Assembly (NCBI GenBank): GCA_007135635.1
Contig: SLIO01000354.1
Coordinates: 1 to 8,171, forward strand
DNA: 8,171 nt
From: Methylomicrobium sp.
GTDB lineage: Bacteria > Pseudomonadota > Gammaproteobacteria > Methylococcales > Methylomonadaceae
Direction of reading: 5' to 3'
Below, one piece after another: positions 1 through 6,669 of the stretch. Position 1 is the first letter of the stretch. Every line of letters begins with the position of its first letter. Below the pieces are notes generated by a model, which did not search any database, was not told where the DNA came from, and saw only the letters and a list, made by a program, of their open reading frames with translations. A program made the position numbers and the translations under genes.

Positions 1-52
1 AAACACTATCGCCCAGTTGATTCGTGATAAAAGCGCGTGGAGCCGCGGCTAA
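1..52 (+). CDS. Possible C-terminal end of a convergent gene (partial, unidentified)
   Basis: In the frame starting at base 2 the plus strand is open from the window edge to a TAA at 50-52 and encodes NTIAQLIRDKSAWSRG. This has the mixed hydrophobic and charged make-up of an ordinary protein C-terminus. The frame starting at base 1 closes at base 27, giving only eight residues. A strong hairpin begins 16 bases after the TAA, the spacing expected of a terminator, and the neighbouring minus-strand gene ends on the other side of that hairpin. This is what a convergent gene pair looks like. Sixteen residues are too few to name a family, and chance openness over 50 bases is common, so the call is tentative. 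Confidence 0.4.
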   Translation, partial: NTIAQLIRDKSAWSRG

Positions 53-62
53 CGGTAGGGTT

Positions 63-95
63 AAAAAAAACGCGGCGGCAAAAGCCGCCGCGTTT
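63..95 (-). terminator. Strong intrinsic terminator of the MxaD-like gene, probably bidirectional
   Basis: A perfect 9-bp GC-rich stem (CGCGGCGGC at 71-79 with GCCGCCGCG at 84-92) has a 4-base AAAA loop and is extended by three A:T pairs to 12 bp. Read on the minus strand it is followed by eight consecutive U residues (A run at 63-70), a textbook Rho-independent terminator. It lies about 33 bases after the stop of the gene at 128-688. On the plus strand the stem is followed by TTTCTT, a weaker tract, so it may also end a plus-strand gene stopping at base 52. Confidence 0.93.
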
Positions 96-127
96 CTTAC
101 GTGCGTTAAAAACACAGCAAACAAACC

Positions 128-688
128 TTATTTTTCAGCCAAGGCTTTCAGGTTACCCAAACCTTCTTTGAAAATCGCGTTTACAGCGGTATTGGCTGCT
201 TCTTCGTTCATCTCAGCCGGCGGGTTGTTGTTCATATAAGCGCGGTAGTATCCGGCTTGCCAGATCACGACGGTTGAATCGCCTTTGGCTTTAACGTCGA
301 TGCTGGCCGCGTAGTTGCTAACCGGCAATACCGGCACCTCTTCGTCTTGGCCGGAATGCGAAATGGTTTTCTCGACACTCATTTCTTTTATTTTATAGGC
401 ATAACTCATTTTTTTATCGTCATGCTTTTTCAATTCTTCGGTAATCGTACCGCCGTCCTTTAGCGTCAAAACGCGGGTCGCGCCTTTCTTGTTGCCGCCC
501 TCACCTAGTGTACTGGCCACTACCGGCAGCCAAGATAAATCGTCGAAGTTTTTAATCAACGCCCAGACTTTATCAGCCGGGGCATTGATAGTGATATCCT
601 GCTTGACTTTTTGACGCACCGGGCCATGTGCGTGAGCGCCGGCAGCAAATAAAAACAAAGCTGAGACTAAGAGCGTGAATTTTTTCAT
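128..688 (-). CDS. mxaD: Exported SRPBCC-family protein, MxaD-like (methanol oxidation accessory)
   Basis: A 186-residue protein with a clear Sec signal peptide: lysines at 2-3, a hydrophobic core at about 4-16, and an AHA cleavage motif with the likely cut after Ala20. The mature protein should be periplasmic. Residues about 28-183 read as one START/SRPBCC-like hydrophobic-cavity domain, including the typical opening of a beta strand plus helix with APADKVWALIKNFDDLSWLP (37-56) and an amphipathic C-terminal helix at about 160-184. In Methylobacterium, MxaD is a periplasmic protein that helps electron transfer between methanol dehydrogenase and cytochrome cL. The exported N-terminus beginning HGP and the domain fit that family by recall; no database comparison was made. 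The start is supported by AGGAAG six bases upstream of the ATG. The gene has its own likely promoter and a strong terminator, so it is probably monocistronic. No other mxa or xox gene is nearby. It could instead be a generic exported SRPBCC protein. Confidence 0.65.
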   Translation of the reverse strand: MKKFTLLVSALFLFAAGAHAHGPVRQKVKQDITINAPADKVWALIKNFDDLSWLPVVASTLGEGGNKKGATRVLTLKDGGTITEELKKHDDKKMSYAYKIKEMSVEKTISHSGQDEEVPVLPVSNYAASIDVKAKGDSTVVIWQAGYYRAYMNNNPPAEMNEEAANTAVNAIFKEGLGNLKALAEK

Positions 689-729
689 TATTGACTTCCT
701 ATTGCGGAAAAGTGAAAAGATAGCCGGGC

Positions 730-735
730 ATTATA
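730..735 (-). promoter_or_regulatory. Probable -10 box for the MxaD-like gene, inside a small inverted repeat
   Basis: Reading the minus strand, 735-730 is a perfect TATAAT, which would place the transcription start near 723 and give a 5' leader of about 35 bases that includes the AGGAAG ribosome binding site. The matching -35 position (about 753-758, TTTTAG) is poor, and there is no TGn extension. That suggests an activator-dependent or weak promoter. The box sits inside the inverted repeat GGCAT-TAT-ATGCC (727-739), which could be a protein binding site or coincidence. Confidence 0.5.
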
Positions 736-823
736 TGCCAAATTCCCAGCCGCTAAAATCTGATAGAGGATTAATTCTGCGAAAAACCACCTGAATTTTT
801 CCTGAATTCCCATGATGAACCTT

Positions 824-856
824 AAAAAAACAGCGTGCGATGGTGTTCACCCAGCT
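824..856 (-). terminator. Weak candidate terminator after metZ
   Basis: On the minus strand an imperfect stem (GGTG at 842-845 with CACC at 848-851, flanked by a separate AGC/GCT pairing at 832-834 and 854-856) is followed by seven U residues (A run at 824-830). The U tract is good and it lies 23 bases past the metZ stop. The hairpin has a two-base loop and an unpaired internal section, so it is much weaker than the one at 63-95. Some transcription may read on into the next gene. Confidence 0.3.
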
Positions 857-878
857 CAAGCAGTAAAACGTCTTGTTT

Positions 879-2072
879 TTAATTCTCTTTAATTATAACT
901 GTCAACAGATCCCGTTTGATATCTTCGACGTTCTCCAAACCAACCGAAACACGCACTAAGCCATCTTTGATTCCGGCAATATCTCGTGCTTCCGGCGTCA
1001 GGCGTCCATGTGTGGTAGTCGCCGGATGTGTAATTGTGCTTTTGGCGTCACCTAGATTGGCCGTAATCGAAATCATGCGGGTCGAATCGATTAGATTCCA
1101 GGCCGACACTTTGCCGCCCTTCAATTCAAAACTCACGATACCGCCGAATCCGTTTTGCTGACGTTTCGCCAACTCATGTTGCGGATGCGATTCCAGCCCC
1201 GGATAGTGAACCCTTTCTACTCCAGGTTGCTTTTCCAACCAACGAGCTAAATCCAAAGCATTGGCGCAATGTTTTTCCATGCGCAGTGCTAGCGTTTCGA
1301 GTCCCGACAAAAAAGCCCAGGCATTGAAGGGGCTCATCGTAGCGCCGCCTGTGCGCAAATAAGGATAAATAGCCTTTTCGATGATTTCATCGGAAGCGAC
1401 AACAGCACCGCCGACACAACGGCCATGCCCATCGATATATTTGGTCGCCGAATGCACGATGATATCGGCGCCGAGGTCGAGCGGTTTTTGCAGCGCCGGA
1501 GTACAAAAACAATTATCGACGATCAGCAAACAATCATGCCGGTGCGCCAAGTCGGCTAGCGCTTGAATATCGGCGATTTCGGTCAACGGGTTGGACGGCG
1601 TTTCCAAAAACAGAAAACGGGTATTCGGTTTGATTGCCGCTTCCCAAGCGGCCAAATCGGTTAAGTCGACAAAATCGCTGCCCACGCCGAACTTGGCAAA
1701 ATAATTTTGAAACATTAATACGGTATTGCCGAATACACCGCGCGAAACTACCACATGATCGCCCGATTTCAGCAAACCCATGCCCACCGCCATAATTGCG
1801 GCCATACCCGACGCAAAAGCCAGGCAACGCTCACCATTTTCCATTCTAGCTAGTCTTTCTTGAAATGCATTGACAGTCGGATTGGTAAAGCGGGAATAGA
1901 TATTACCGGGAATTTGGCCGGTAAACTTCAATGAGGCTTCTTCGGCGCTGTCAAACACATAACTGGAAGTCATAAATATCGGAATGCTATGTTCTGCTTC
2001 GCTTGTGCGCCGATGCCCCGTTCTAATGGCCTGAGTTTCGAGCGAATAATCGTTCCAATCGGTATCTTTCAT
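879..2072 (-). CDS. metZ: O-succinylhomoserine sulfhydrylase (PLP-dependent)
   Basis: A 397-residue cytoplasmic enzyme of the Cys/Met metabolism PLP family. It makes homocysteine directly from O-succinylhomoserine and sulfide, bypassing cystathionine. Visible signatures are YSRFTNPT (59-66, phosphate-binding Tyr and Arg contributed to the partner subunit), SGM (88-90), the cofactor-contacting Asp186 in IVDN, the Schiff-base Lys211 in HSATKYIDGHG, the ITHPATTTHGRL segment (347-358), and Arg374 in the C-terminal RVSVGLE that binds the substrate carboxylate. The length and the GHRRTSEAEHS-IPIFMTSSYVF opening match Pseudomonas-type MetZ rather than MetB or MetC, and the position after purF is the conserved MetZ location. 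The start has AGGA five bases upstream. It follows purF after 60 bp with no clear terminator between, so co-transcription is likely. MetB-type or O-acetylhomoserine activity cannot be excluded by sequence alone. Confidence 0.93.
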   Translation of the reverse strand: MKDTDWNDYSLETQAIRTGHRRTSEAEHSIPIFMTSSYVFDSAEEASLKFTGQIPGNIYSRFTNPTVNAFQERLARMENGERCLAFASGMAAIMAVGMGLLKSGDHVVVSRGVFGNTVLMFQNYFAKFGVGSDFVDLTDLAAWEAAIKPNTRFLFLETPSNPLTEIADIQALADLAHRHDCLLIVDNCFCTPALQKPLDLGADIIVHSATKYIDGHGRCVGGAVVASDEIIEKAIYPYLRTGGATMSPFNAWAFLSGLETLALRMEKHCANALDLARWLEKQPGVERVHYPGLESHPQHELAKRQQNGFGGIVSFELKGGKVSAWNLIDSTRMISITANLGDAKSTITHPATTTHGRLTPEARDIAGIKDGLVRVSVGLENVEDIKRDLLTVIIKEN

Positions 2073-2132
2073 GTTGTTCCTGTTATCACCGGTGAGACGT
2101 TTCTATAGGTTTGCTCATAGTCTTTTCTTTGC

Positions 2133-3641
2133 TCAGTCTGAATTCTGTATTTCTATAATAAAATTTTCCGAATTTCTTTTCGCCTGAGCATCATCATTAC
2201 GCAAGGCTTGAACATTTTGCAAATACGCATCATCGATATCGCCAGTAATATATTCACTGCTGAAACATGATGTATCGAAATGCTGAATATCCCTATTGCC
2301 TCTTCTTACCGCCTCGATCAAGTCCTCCAGATCCTGATAAATTAAACGATCCGCGCCGATCGCTTCGCAAACCTCGTCTTCGGTTCGCCCATGCGCAATC
2401 AATTCCTCGACCACCGGCATATCGATACCATAGACATTGGGATACCTGACCGGCGGCGCGGCTGATGCAAAATACACTTTTTTGGCCCCAGCCTCCCGAG
2501 CCATTTGAATGATTTGTTCGGAAGTCGTGCCCCTAACCACCGAGTCGTCGACCAGCAGAACATTTTTACCGTCGAATTCCAAATCGATCGCATTGAGCTT
2601 TTGTTTGACCGATTTTTTGCGCTTTTGTTGCCCCGGCATGATGAACGTCCGACCGATATAACGGTTTTTGATAAAACCTTCCCGATACTTGACGTGCAGT
2701 TTATTGGCCAACTGCAATGCTGCGGTTCGACTGGTATCGGGGATCGGAATTACGACATCGATATCGTGATCCGGCCAAATCCGCATGATTTTCTCGGCCA
2801 GTTTTTCACCCATTCTCAATCGAGCTTTATAAACCTGGATATCGTCGATGATAGAGTCGGGTCGAGCAAAATAGACATATTCGAACATACAAGGACAATG
2901 ATCGACGAAATCGGAACATTGCTTGGTATGCAAGGCACCGGATTCCTCGATGAATACCGCTTCTCCGGGCTCGATATCTCGAATCAGATCAAAGCCCAAG
3001 ACATCCAGCGCGACGCTTTCGGAAGCGATCATGAATTCGCTGCCTTTATCGGTTTTTCTTTCGCCGAATACGATAGGACGGATACCGTGCGGGTCGCGAA
3101 AACCTAAAATACCGAAGCCCGCTATCATTACAACGACCGCGTATGCCCCGCGAACACGCTGATGAACTCTGGAAACTGCAGTAAACACGTCGTCCACCGT
3201 TAATTCCAACTTACGCAATTGCTGCAACTCATGCGCAAACACATTAAGTAATACTTCAGAATCCGAATCAGTATTGATATGACGTTGATCTTCTATGAAC
3301 AAAACATGCTTCAATGCTTCGGTGTTGGTTAAATTGCCATTATGAGCCAACGTTAAACCAAACGGCGAATTCACATAAAAAGGCTGAGCTTCGGCTGAAC
3401 TTGTGCATCCTGCGGTCGGATAGCGCACATGGCCTATGCCCATATTACCCTTGAGCTTCAACATTTGACTGGTAGTGAAAACATCCCGAACCAGGCCATT
3501 GTCCTTGCGTAAATGCAAGCGTCCGTTTTCACAAGTCACGATGCCGCTCGCATCCTGCCCCCTATGCTGCAATACGGTCAACGCATCGTACAGTTCTTGA
3601 TTAACGTTGTTATTAGCAACAATACCGGCAATACCACACAT
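2133..3641 (-). CDS. purF: Amidophosphoribosyltransferase
   Basis: A 502-residue enzyme (E. coli PurF has 505) that transfers ammonia from glutamine to PRPP to make phosphoribosylamine, the first committed step of purine synthesis. The N-terminal Ntn glutaminase domain (about 2-235) starts MCGIAGIV, so Cys2 becomes the N-terminal nucleophile after Met removal. There is no propeptide, as in the E. coli type. Further glutaminase residues are HVRYPTAG (71-78, Arg73), HNGNL (100-104, oxyanion Asn101-Gly102) and TDSDSE (124-129). The C-terminal phosphoribosyltransferase domain carries the flexible loop [15 protein letters not shown] (327-341) and the PRPP motif [13 protein letters not shown] (361-373, Asp365-Asp366). 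Cysteines at 242, 249 and 251 do not on their own indicate the iron-sulfur cluster of the Bacillus-type enzyme. It follows cvpA by 21 bp, the classical cvpA-purF pair. AGG lies about eight bases before the ATG. No PurR box is recognisable in the short gap. Confidence 0.97.
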   Translation of the reverse strand: MCGIAGIVANNNVNQELYDALTVLQHRGQDASGIVTCENGRLHLRKDNGLVRDVFTTSQMLKLKGNMGIGHVRYPTAGCTSSAEAQPFYVNSPFGLTLAHNGNLTNTEALKHVLFIEDQRHINTDSDSEVLLNVFAHELQQLRKLELTVDDVFTAVSRVHQRVRGAYAVVVMIAGFGILGFRDPHGIRPIVFGERKTDKGSEFMIASESVALDVLGFDLIRDIEPGEAVFIEESGALHTKQCSDFVDHCPCMFEYVYFARPDSIIDDIQVYKARLRMGEKLAEKIMRIWPDHDIDVVIPIPDTSRTAALQLANKLHVKYREGFIKNRYIGRTFIMPGQQKRKKSVKQKLNAIDLEFDGKNVLLVDDSVVRGTTSEQIIQMAREAGAKKVYFASAAPPVRYPNVYGIDMPVVEELIAHGRTEDEVCEAIGADRLIYQDLEDLIEAVRRGNRDIQHFDTSCFSSEYITGDIDDAYLQNVQALRNDDAQAKRNSENFIIEIQNSD

Positions 3642-3662
3642 GCTTTAGACCTAAAATTTTTA

Positions 3663-4154
3663 TCAACGATAATTAACATAGCTCATCACGTCCGACGGAA
3701 TATGTTCCCGCAGCCAGACGGCAAGCGATTGAAAAGGCGGAATCAAAGTCGACTCCTTCCACCAAGCATCCTCAGGAAGCGGAGTCAAACCGGCTAACAT
3801 GATGCAAACCGTAACGACCAGCAATCCGCGAGCAATGCCAAAAATCATTCCGGCGAAACGATCCGACCCGGTTAATCCGGTTTGCTTGACCAATTTTCGT
3901 AACACCAAATTAATCAACGCACCCCCAATCAACACGGCAAAAAACAATGCCGCAAAGGCTGCCGCAATGCGTGCCGACGGCGCGCTAAATAACGGCTGCA
4001 ACAAAGCGGAGAGCTCACGACTAAATGTTAAGCCGGCCCAGATGGCGACAATCCACAATAGCAGCGAAAAAGCTTCTTCGATAAAACCTTTAAACAAACC
4101 GATCACCAAGGAAATGGAGATCAACCCCAAAATGGCATAATCAACCCAGATCAT
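3663..4154 (-). CDS. cvpA: CvpA family inner-membrane protein
   Basis: A 163-residue integral membrane protein (E. coli CvpA has 162). The family is needed for colicin V production in E. coli and for resistance to some envelope stresses; its molecular activity is not settled. Four hydrophobic segments are visible at about 4-22, 26-45, 63-85 and 103-122. The conserved polar stretch TGLTGSDRFAGMIFGIARG (92-110) corresponds to E. coli TGLSGTDRVLGVCFGALRG. The start at 4154 gives MIWVDYAI, aligned with E. coli MVWIDYAI, and has a strong AGGAG eight bases upstream. An ATG eight codons earlier (4178) overlaps the dedD stop as ATGA but has no Shine-Dalgarno and adds non-family residues, so it is rejected. 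The gene lies between dedD (20 bp) and purF (21 bp) and is surely co-transcribed with both. Confidence 0.93.
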   Translation of the reverse strand: MIWVDYAILGLISISLVIGLFKGFIEEAFSLLLWIVAIWAGLTFSRELSALLQPLFSAPSARIAAAFAALFFAVLIGGALINLVLRKLVKQTGLTGSDRFAGMIFGIARGLLVVTVCIMLAGLTPLPEDAWWKESTLIPPFQSLAVWLREHIPSDVMSYVNYR

Positions 4155-4162
4155 GTCCGCAT

Positions 4163-4167
4163 CTCCT
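4163..4167 (-). promoter_or_regulatory. Shine-Dalgarno AGGAG that decides the cvpA start
   Basis: AGGAG on the minus strand lies eight bases upstream of the ATG at 4154-4152 and inside the frame of the longer open reading frame that begins at 4178. Its placement supports initiation at the inner ATG, which also agrees with the CvpA family N-terminus. Confidence 0.8.
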
Positions 4168-4174
4168 ATAAAGC

Positions 4175-5185
4175 TCATTCGGAAACCAGAAAACCTTTCA
4201 GGCTGTGTTGGCTGTCCAATTGTATCAATTGGGTTTCAGCCCGTTTTTTATCGAGCTCGGGACCAACACGAAGACGATAGGCTTTACCTTGCGCGGTATC
4301 GACTTCGGTAACGGCGGCAGGAAAGCCTTGTGCGCGTAGTTTATCACGGAGTGAATCGGCATTTTCTTGTTTACTGAAACTGCCTAATTGAATATACCAC
4401 TTAACCATTCCGATACTTTGAGTAGGAGTGCTCTGCGGAGCAATCGACTTGCTTGCTTGCACCTTGGCTGTTCCCGGTTCAAGAGCTTTGGGCTTATTGA
4501 CCGACAATAACAAACTATTCAGATTATTGGCGGCATCCAATCGAGTCCTAAGGGCTTGAGCCTTGCTTTTATCGGTTTCAGGCCCTACTAAGACCCGATA
4601 GGATTTTCCTGCGCGGGTATCAAACTCCTCGACCGAAGTTGAAAAACCTTGCGAACGTAATTTATCGCGTAGTGCAAATGCATTGTCCTTCTTACTAAAA
4701 CTACCCGGCTGAATATACCAAGTCACGAGTTCCGCAATCGGCAATGTAGCGGACACCTCAGTTTTAGTTTCGGGCACTTTGGCAACCGGAACCGGAGTTG
4801 TCGCGGTTTTTTCAACCGTTGACGATTTAGCCGTTCCCGCTTCAGCCAAAGAGCCCGGCAGCGCTGCTTTATCAATAGGCTTGAGTTCCGATCCGTCATC
4901 GACAGGCCCCATGTAATCAAGTTCTTCCTGAGTTAAACCTTCGGCCTCGCCGGAAAGCTGCACAGTTTCATCAATTGTCTCTTCGCTCCATTGAGGACGA
5001 CTATCCTCCGGAAGACGTTCGGCAGTCTTAGCGAAGGCTTCCACAGGCGGTTTAGGCAAAGTCAACTCGTTGACCATTTGACCGCTTTCTTCAATGGGAT
5101 CGTCAAACAGCATTGGTACAAAAATAGCGGCCAAAGCAGTAATGACAACCGCGCCGATCAATCTTTGCTTTAATTCCTGGTCCAT
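4175..5185 (-). CDS. dedD: DedD-type SPOR protein with two tandem SPOR domains
   Basis: A 336-residue bitopic inner-membrane protein. It has a short cytoplasmic N-terminus (MDQELKQR), one transmembrane segment at about 9-27, an acidic then Pro/Ala/Lys-rich periplasmic linker (28-152), and two C-terminal SPOR domains at about 153-229 and 260-336 joined by a 30-residue linker. SPOR domains bind peptidoglycan strands stripped of stem peptides, and DedD of E. coli is recruited to the division septum. The N-terminus matches the DedD pattern (DxxLKQRLIGAxVL-like), and the position between folC and cvpA is the conserved DedD site. E. coli DedD is about 220 residues with one SPOR domain, so this protein is longer because of the second copy. 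The ribosome binding site AGAGG overlaps the folC stop codon nine bases upstream, implying tight translational coupling. The stop lies 20 bases before cvpA. Its own division role is inferred from the family. Confidence 0.88.
   Translation of the reverse strand: MDQELKQRLIGAVVITALAAIFVPMLFDDPIEESGQMVNELTLPKPPVEAFAKTAERLPEDSRPQWSEETIDETVQLSGEAEGLTQEELDYMGPVDDGSELKPIDKAALPGSLAEAGTAKSSTVEKTATTPVPVAKVPETKTEVSATLPIAELVTWYIQPGSFSKKDNAFALRDKLRSQGFSTSVEEFDTRAGKSYRVLVGPETDKSKAQALRTRLDAANNLNSLLLSVNKPKALEPGTAKVQASKSIAPQSTPTQSIGMVKWYIQLGSFSKQENADSLRDKLRAQGFPAAVTEVDTAQGKAYRLRVGPELDKKRAETQLIQLDSQHSLKGFLVSE
4178..4729 (-). repeat. Tandem SPOR-domain duplication inside dedD
   Basis: Residues 153-229 (bases 4729-4499) and 260-336 (bases 4408-4178) align over 77 positions without a gap at 41 identities, about 53 percent. 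Shared blocks include WYIQ, GSFSK, LRDKLR, QGF, VGPE and DK. Both copies keep the features of a SPOR fold. The divergence shows an old duplication kept by selection and not a recent copying event. Confidence 0.88.
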
Positions 5186-5194
5186 CGTTAACCT

Positions 5195-6463
5195 CTAAGC
5201 TAAACCAGCCAAATATTCAGATACTAAAAAGAAAGAGCCGAAAACCAATAATAAATCGCTTTTTCCGGCTTTAGTCTTGGCACTATTCAAAGCTTCTTGC
5301 AATCCGGAAAAACCAAAAGTCACATTGGTAATCTCACACTGTTGAAAATACGCCTGCATCGATGCCTCGGACACACATCTTGGGTTATCCTTCAATGGCG
5401 CAAAATACCATTGATAAACCACCGGCTTCATGATATCGATAACGCCCGAAATATCTTTATCCTTCATCATCGCGAAAACCGCATGAATACACTTGCCCGG
5501 AAAATTATCATTAATAAAGTCAACCAAGGTCTGGACGGCCTGCGGATTATGCCCGACATCAAGCAATACCGTAATGTCATCGTTAATTAATTGAAAACGC
5601 CCGGTCAGTTCAACGGAAGCTATGCCTTGTTTTATCGAATCCACACTCATCGGCAGTCGCGAAGACAATCGGGTCACGGCCATTACCACGGCAGCCGCAT
5701 TTCGATATTGATGCTCTCCTTTAAGATTAGGTTCCGGCAATCCGTCGATCTGCCGACCGGATGCATACCATACCCAACCTATCGGCTGCTTACGATACGC
5801 AAAATCGCGCCCGATAAAAAAAGCCGGGGTACCAATTTCGTTTGCATATTCGAATATCGATTCGGGCGGTTCAGGATCGCTAATAATCGCAGGAACCTGC
5901 TTTCTGAAAATACCGGCTTTTTCACGACCAATCAGCTCTCGCGTTTCACCGAGCCATTCCGCATGATCGATCCCGATGCTGGAAATAATCGAAACGTCGG
6001 GGTCCACAATATTAACGGCATCAAGACGCCCGCCCAAACCCACCTCCAACAATTGCACATCGAGATTGGCCCTGGAAAAAATATCGAGTGCGGCCAAGGT
6101 GCCGAATTCAAAGTAACTCAACGACACACCATCTCGAACCGATTCAATACGCTCGAAAGCCGAACAGATCAAATCGTCGCTAACCGGTTTACCGTCAATT
6201 TTTATACGTTCGTTATAGTTTAGAATATGCGGAGAAGTATAAGTGCCGACTCGATAACCTTGAGCCCGATAAATGAATTCTAAAAAAGCCACACATGAAC
6301 CTTTGCCGTTGGTTCCAGCTACCGTGATCGTTGGCGGCTTATCGTAATCCGGCTGCAACGCTAGGAACACGCTCAGCACCCGTTCCAAGCCTAGATCAAT
6401 CGTTTGCGGGTGCAAACCTTCCTGCCACTTCAACCAGCCCTCGAGTGTATCGAAATGCTTCAT
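5195..6463 (-). CDS. folC: Bifunctional dihydrofolate synthase / folylpolyglutamate synthase
   Basis: A 422-residue Mur-ligase-family ATPase, the same length as E. coli FolC. It adds glutamate to dihydropteroate and then extends the polyglutamate tail of folates in the cytoplasm. Motifs in order: LHPQTIDLGLERV (17-29), P-loop GTNGKGS (50-56), SPHILNYNERI (77-87), EVGLGGRLDA (140-149), IDHAEWLG (165-172), REKAGIF (180-186, Lys182 being the position carbamylated in the family), GRFQL (288-292) and DVGHNP (302-307). E. coli has DVAHNP at that last place, a mild change. The open frame continues upstream to a TTG at 6547, but those 28 extra codons run through an inverted-repeat element and look non-coding. 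The ATG at 6463 matches the family N-terminus, yet no Shine-Dalgarno precedes it, which is odd for this operon. dedD starts nine bases after its stop. Confidence 0.93.
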   Translation of the reverse strand: MKHFDTLEGWLKWQEGLHPQTIDLGLERVLSVFLALQPDYDKPPTITVAGTNGKGSCVAFLEFIYRAQGYRVGTYTSPHILNYNERIKIDGKPVSDDLICSAFERIESVRDGVSLSYFEFGTLAALDIFSRANLDVQLLEVGLGGRLDAVNIVDPDVSIISSIGIDHAEWLGETRELIGREKAGIFRKQVPAIISDPEPPESIFEYANEIGTPAFFIGRDFAYRKQPIGWVWYASGRQIDGLPEPNLKGEHQYRNAAAVVMAVTRLSSRLPMSVDSIKQGIASVELTGRFQLINDDITVLLDVGHNPQAVQTLVDFINDNFPGKCIHAVFAMMKDKDISGVIDIMKPVVYQWYFAPLKDNPRCVSEASMQAYFQQCEITNVTFGFSGLQEALNSAKTKAGKSDLLLVFGSFFLVSEYLAGLA

Positions 6464-6482
6464 CACAGAAAAATTATGGGTT

Positions 6483-6609
6483 CCACGAAAACACAAAAAG
6501 GCACGAAAGCGCCAACGAGATAGACAATTGTGGATCGCCCCATCCAATAACTGCAGACTTAAGCCCTATCGAGGACTGATTTTTGTTGTGTCTTTCGTGC
6601 TTTTCGAGG
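6483..6609. repeat. Inverted-repeat element built of CACGAAA-like units, between accD and folC
   Basis: The two ends (6483-6504 and the reverse complement of 6609-6588) match at about 18 of 22 positions with small gaps. Both begin CCNCGAAAA and then repeat CACNAAA-type units with a spacing near 10 bases (CACGAAAA, CACAAAAAGG, CACGAAAG on the left). The core holds a small hairpin, TGGAT-CGCCCC-ATCCA (6531-6546). No protein frame in it is credible. The structure resembles the short dispersed intergenic repeats with TTTCGTG/CACGAAA motifs that I recall from many environmental proteobacteria, but only one copy is visible here. No target duplication is evident. The left end is 19 bases from the folC ATG. 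Confidence 0.6.
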
Positions 6610-6637
6610 TTTAACCGCAACAGTAGGATCATTCGAC

Positions 6638-6666
6638 TAATTATAATTGCTGCCAATTTATAATTA
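6638..6666 (-). other. AT-rich hairpin just after the accD stop
   Basis: On the minus strand TAATTATAA and TTATAATTA flank an inner TTG/CAA pairing, giving a 12-bp stem with one bulged A and a GCAG loop, three bases past the accD stop codon. There is no U tract after it, so it is not a standard intrinsic terminator. It could stabilise the 3' end of an accD transcript, mark a processing site, or be a remnant of an insertion. Confidence 0.5.
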
Positions 6667-6669
6667 CAC

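Noticed and set aside
24..239. 71-codon plus-strand frame over the terminator and the MxaD-like gene end
   Set aside because: It translates the terminator hairpin itself and the antisense of a real gene; the Ala/Lys-rich start comes from the GC stem and A run.
2095..2102. MetJ-like met box (AGACGTTT) upstream of metZ
   Set aside because: It matches 7 of 8 bases of AGACGTCT, but MetJ needs at least two adjacent boxes and neither neighbouring octamer fits; MetJ is also not expected outside the enterobacterial relatives.
2505..3107. 200-codon plus-strand open frame inside purF
   Set aside because: It lies entirely antisense to a well-conserved purF, has no recognisable domain or SD, and is a codon-bias shadow.
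5591..6223. 210-codon plus-strand open frame inside folC
   Set aside because: It is antisense to folC motifs including the Mur-ligase core; the basic, Arg/His-rich composition is typical of a shadow frame.
6464..6547. 28-codon N-terminal extension of folC from a TTG
   Set aside because: It begins at TTG, has no ribosome binding site, crosses the repeat arm and adds residues absent from FolC proteins; starting at 6463 gives exactly the E. coli length.
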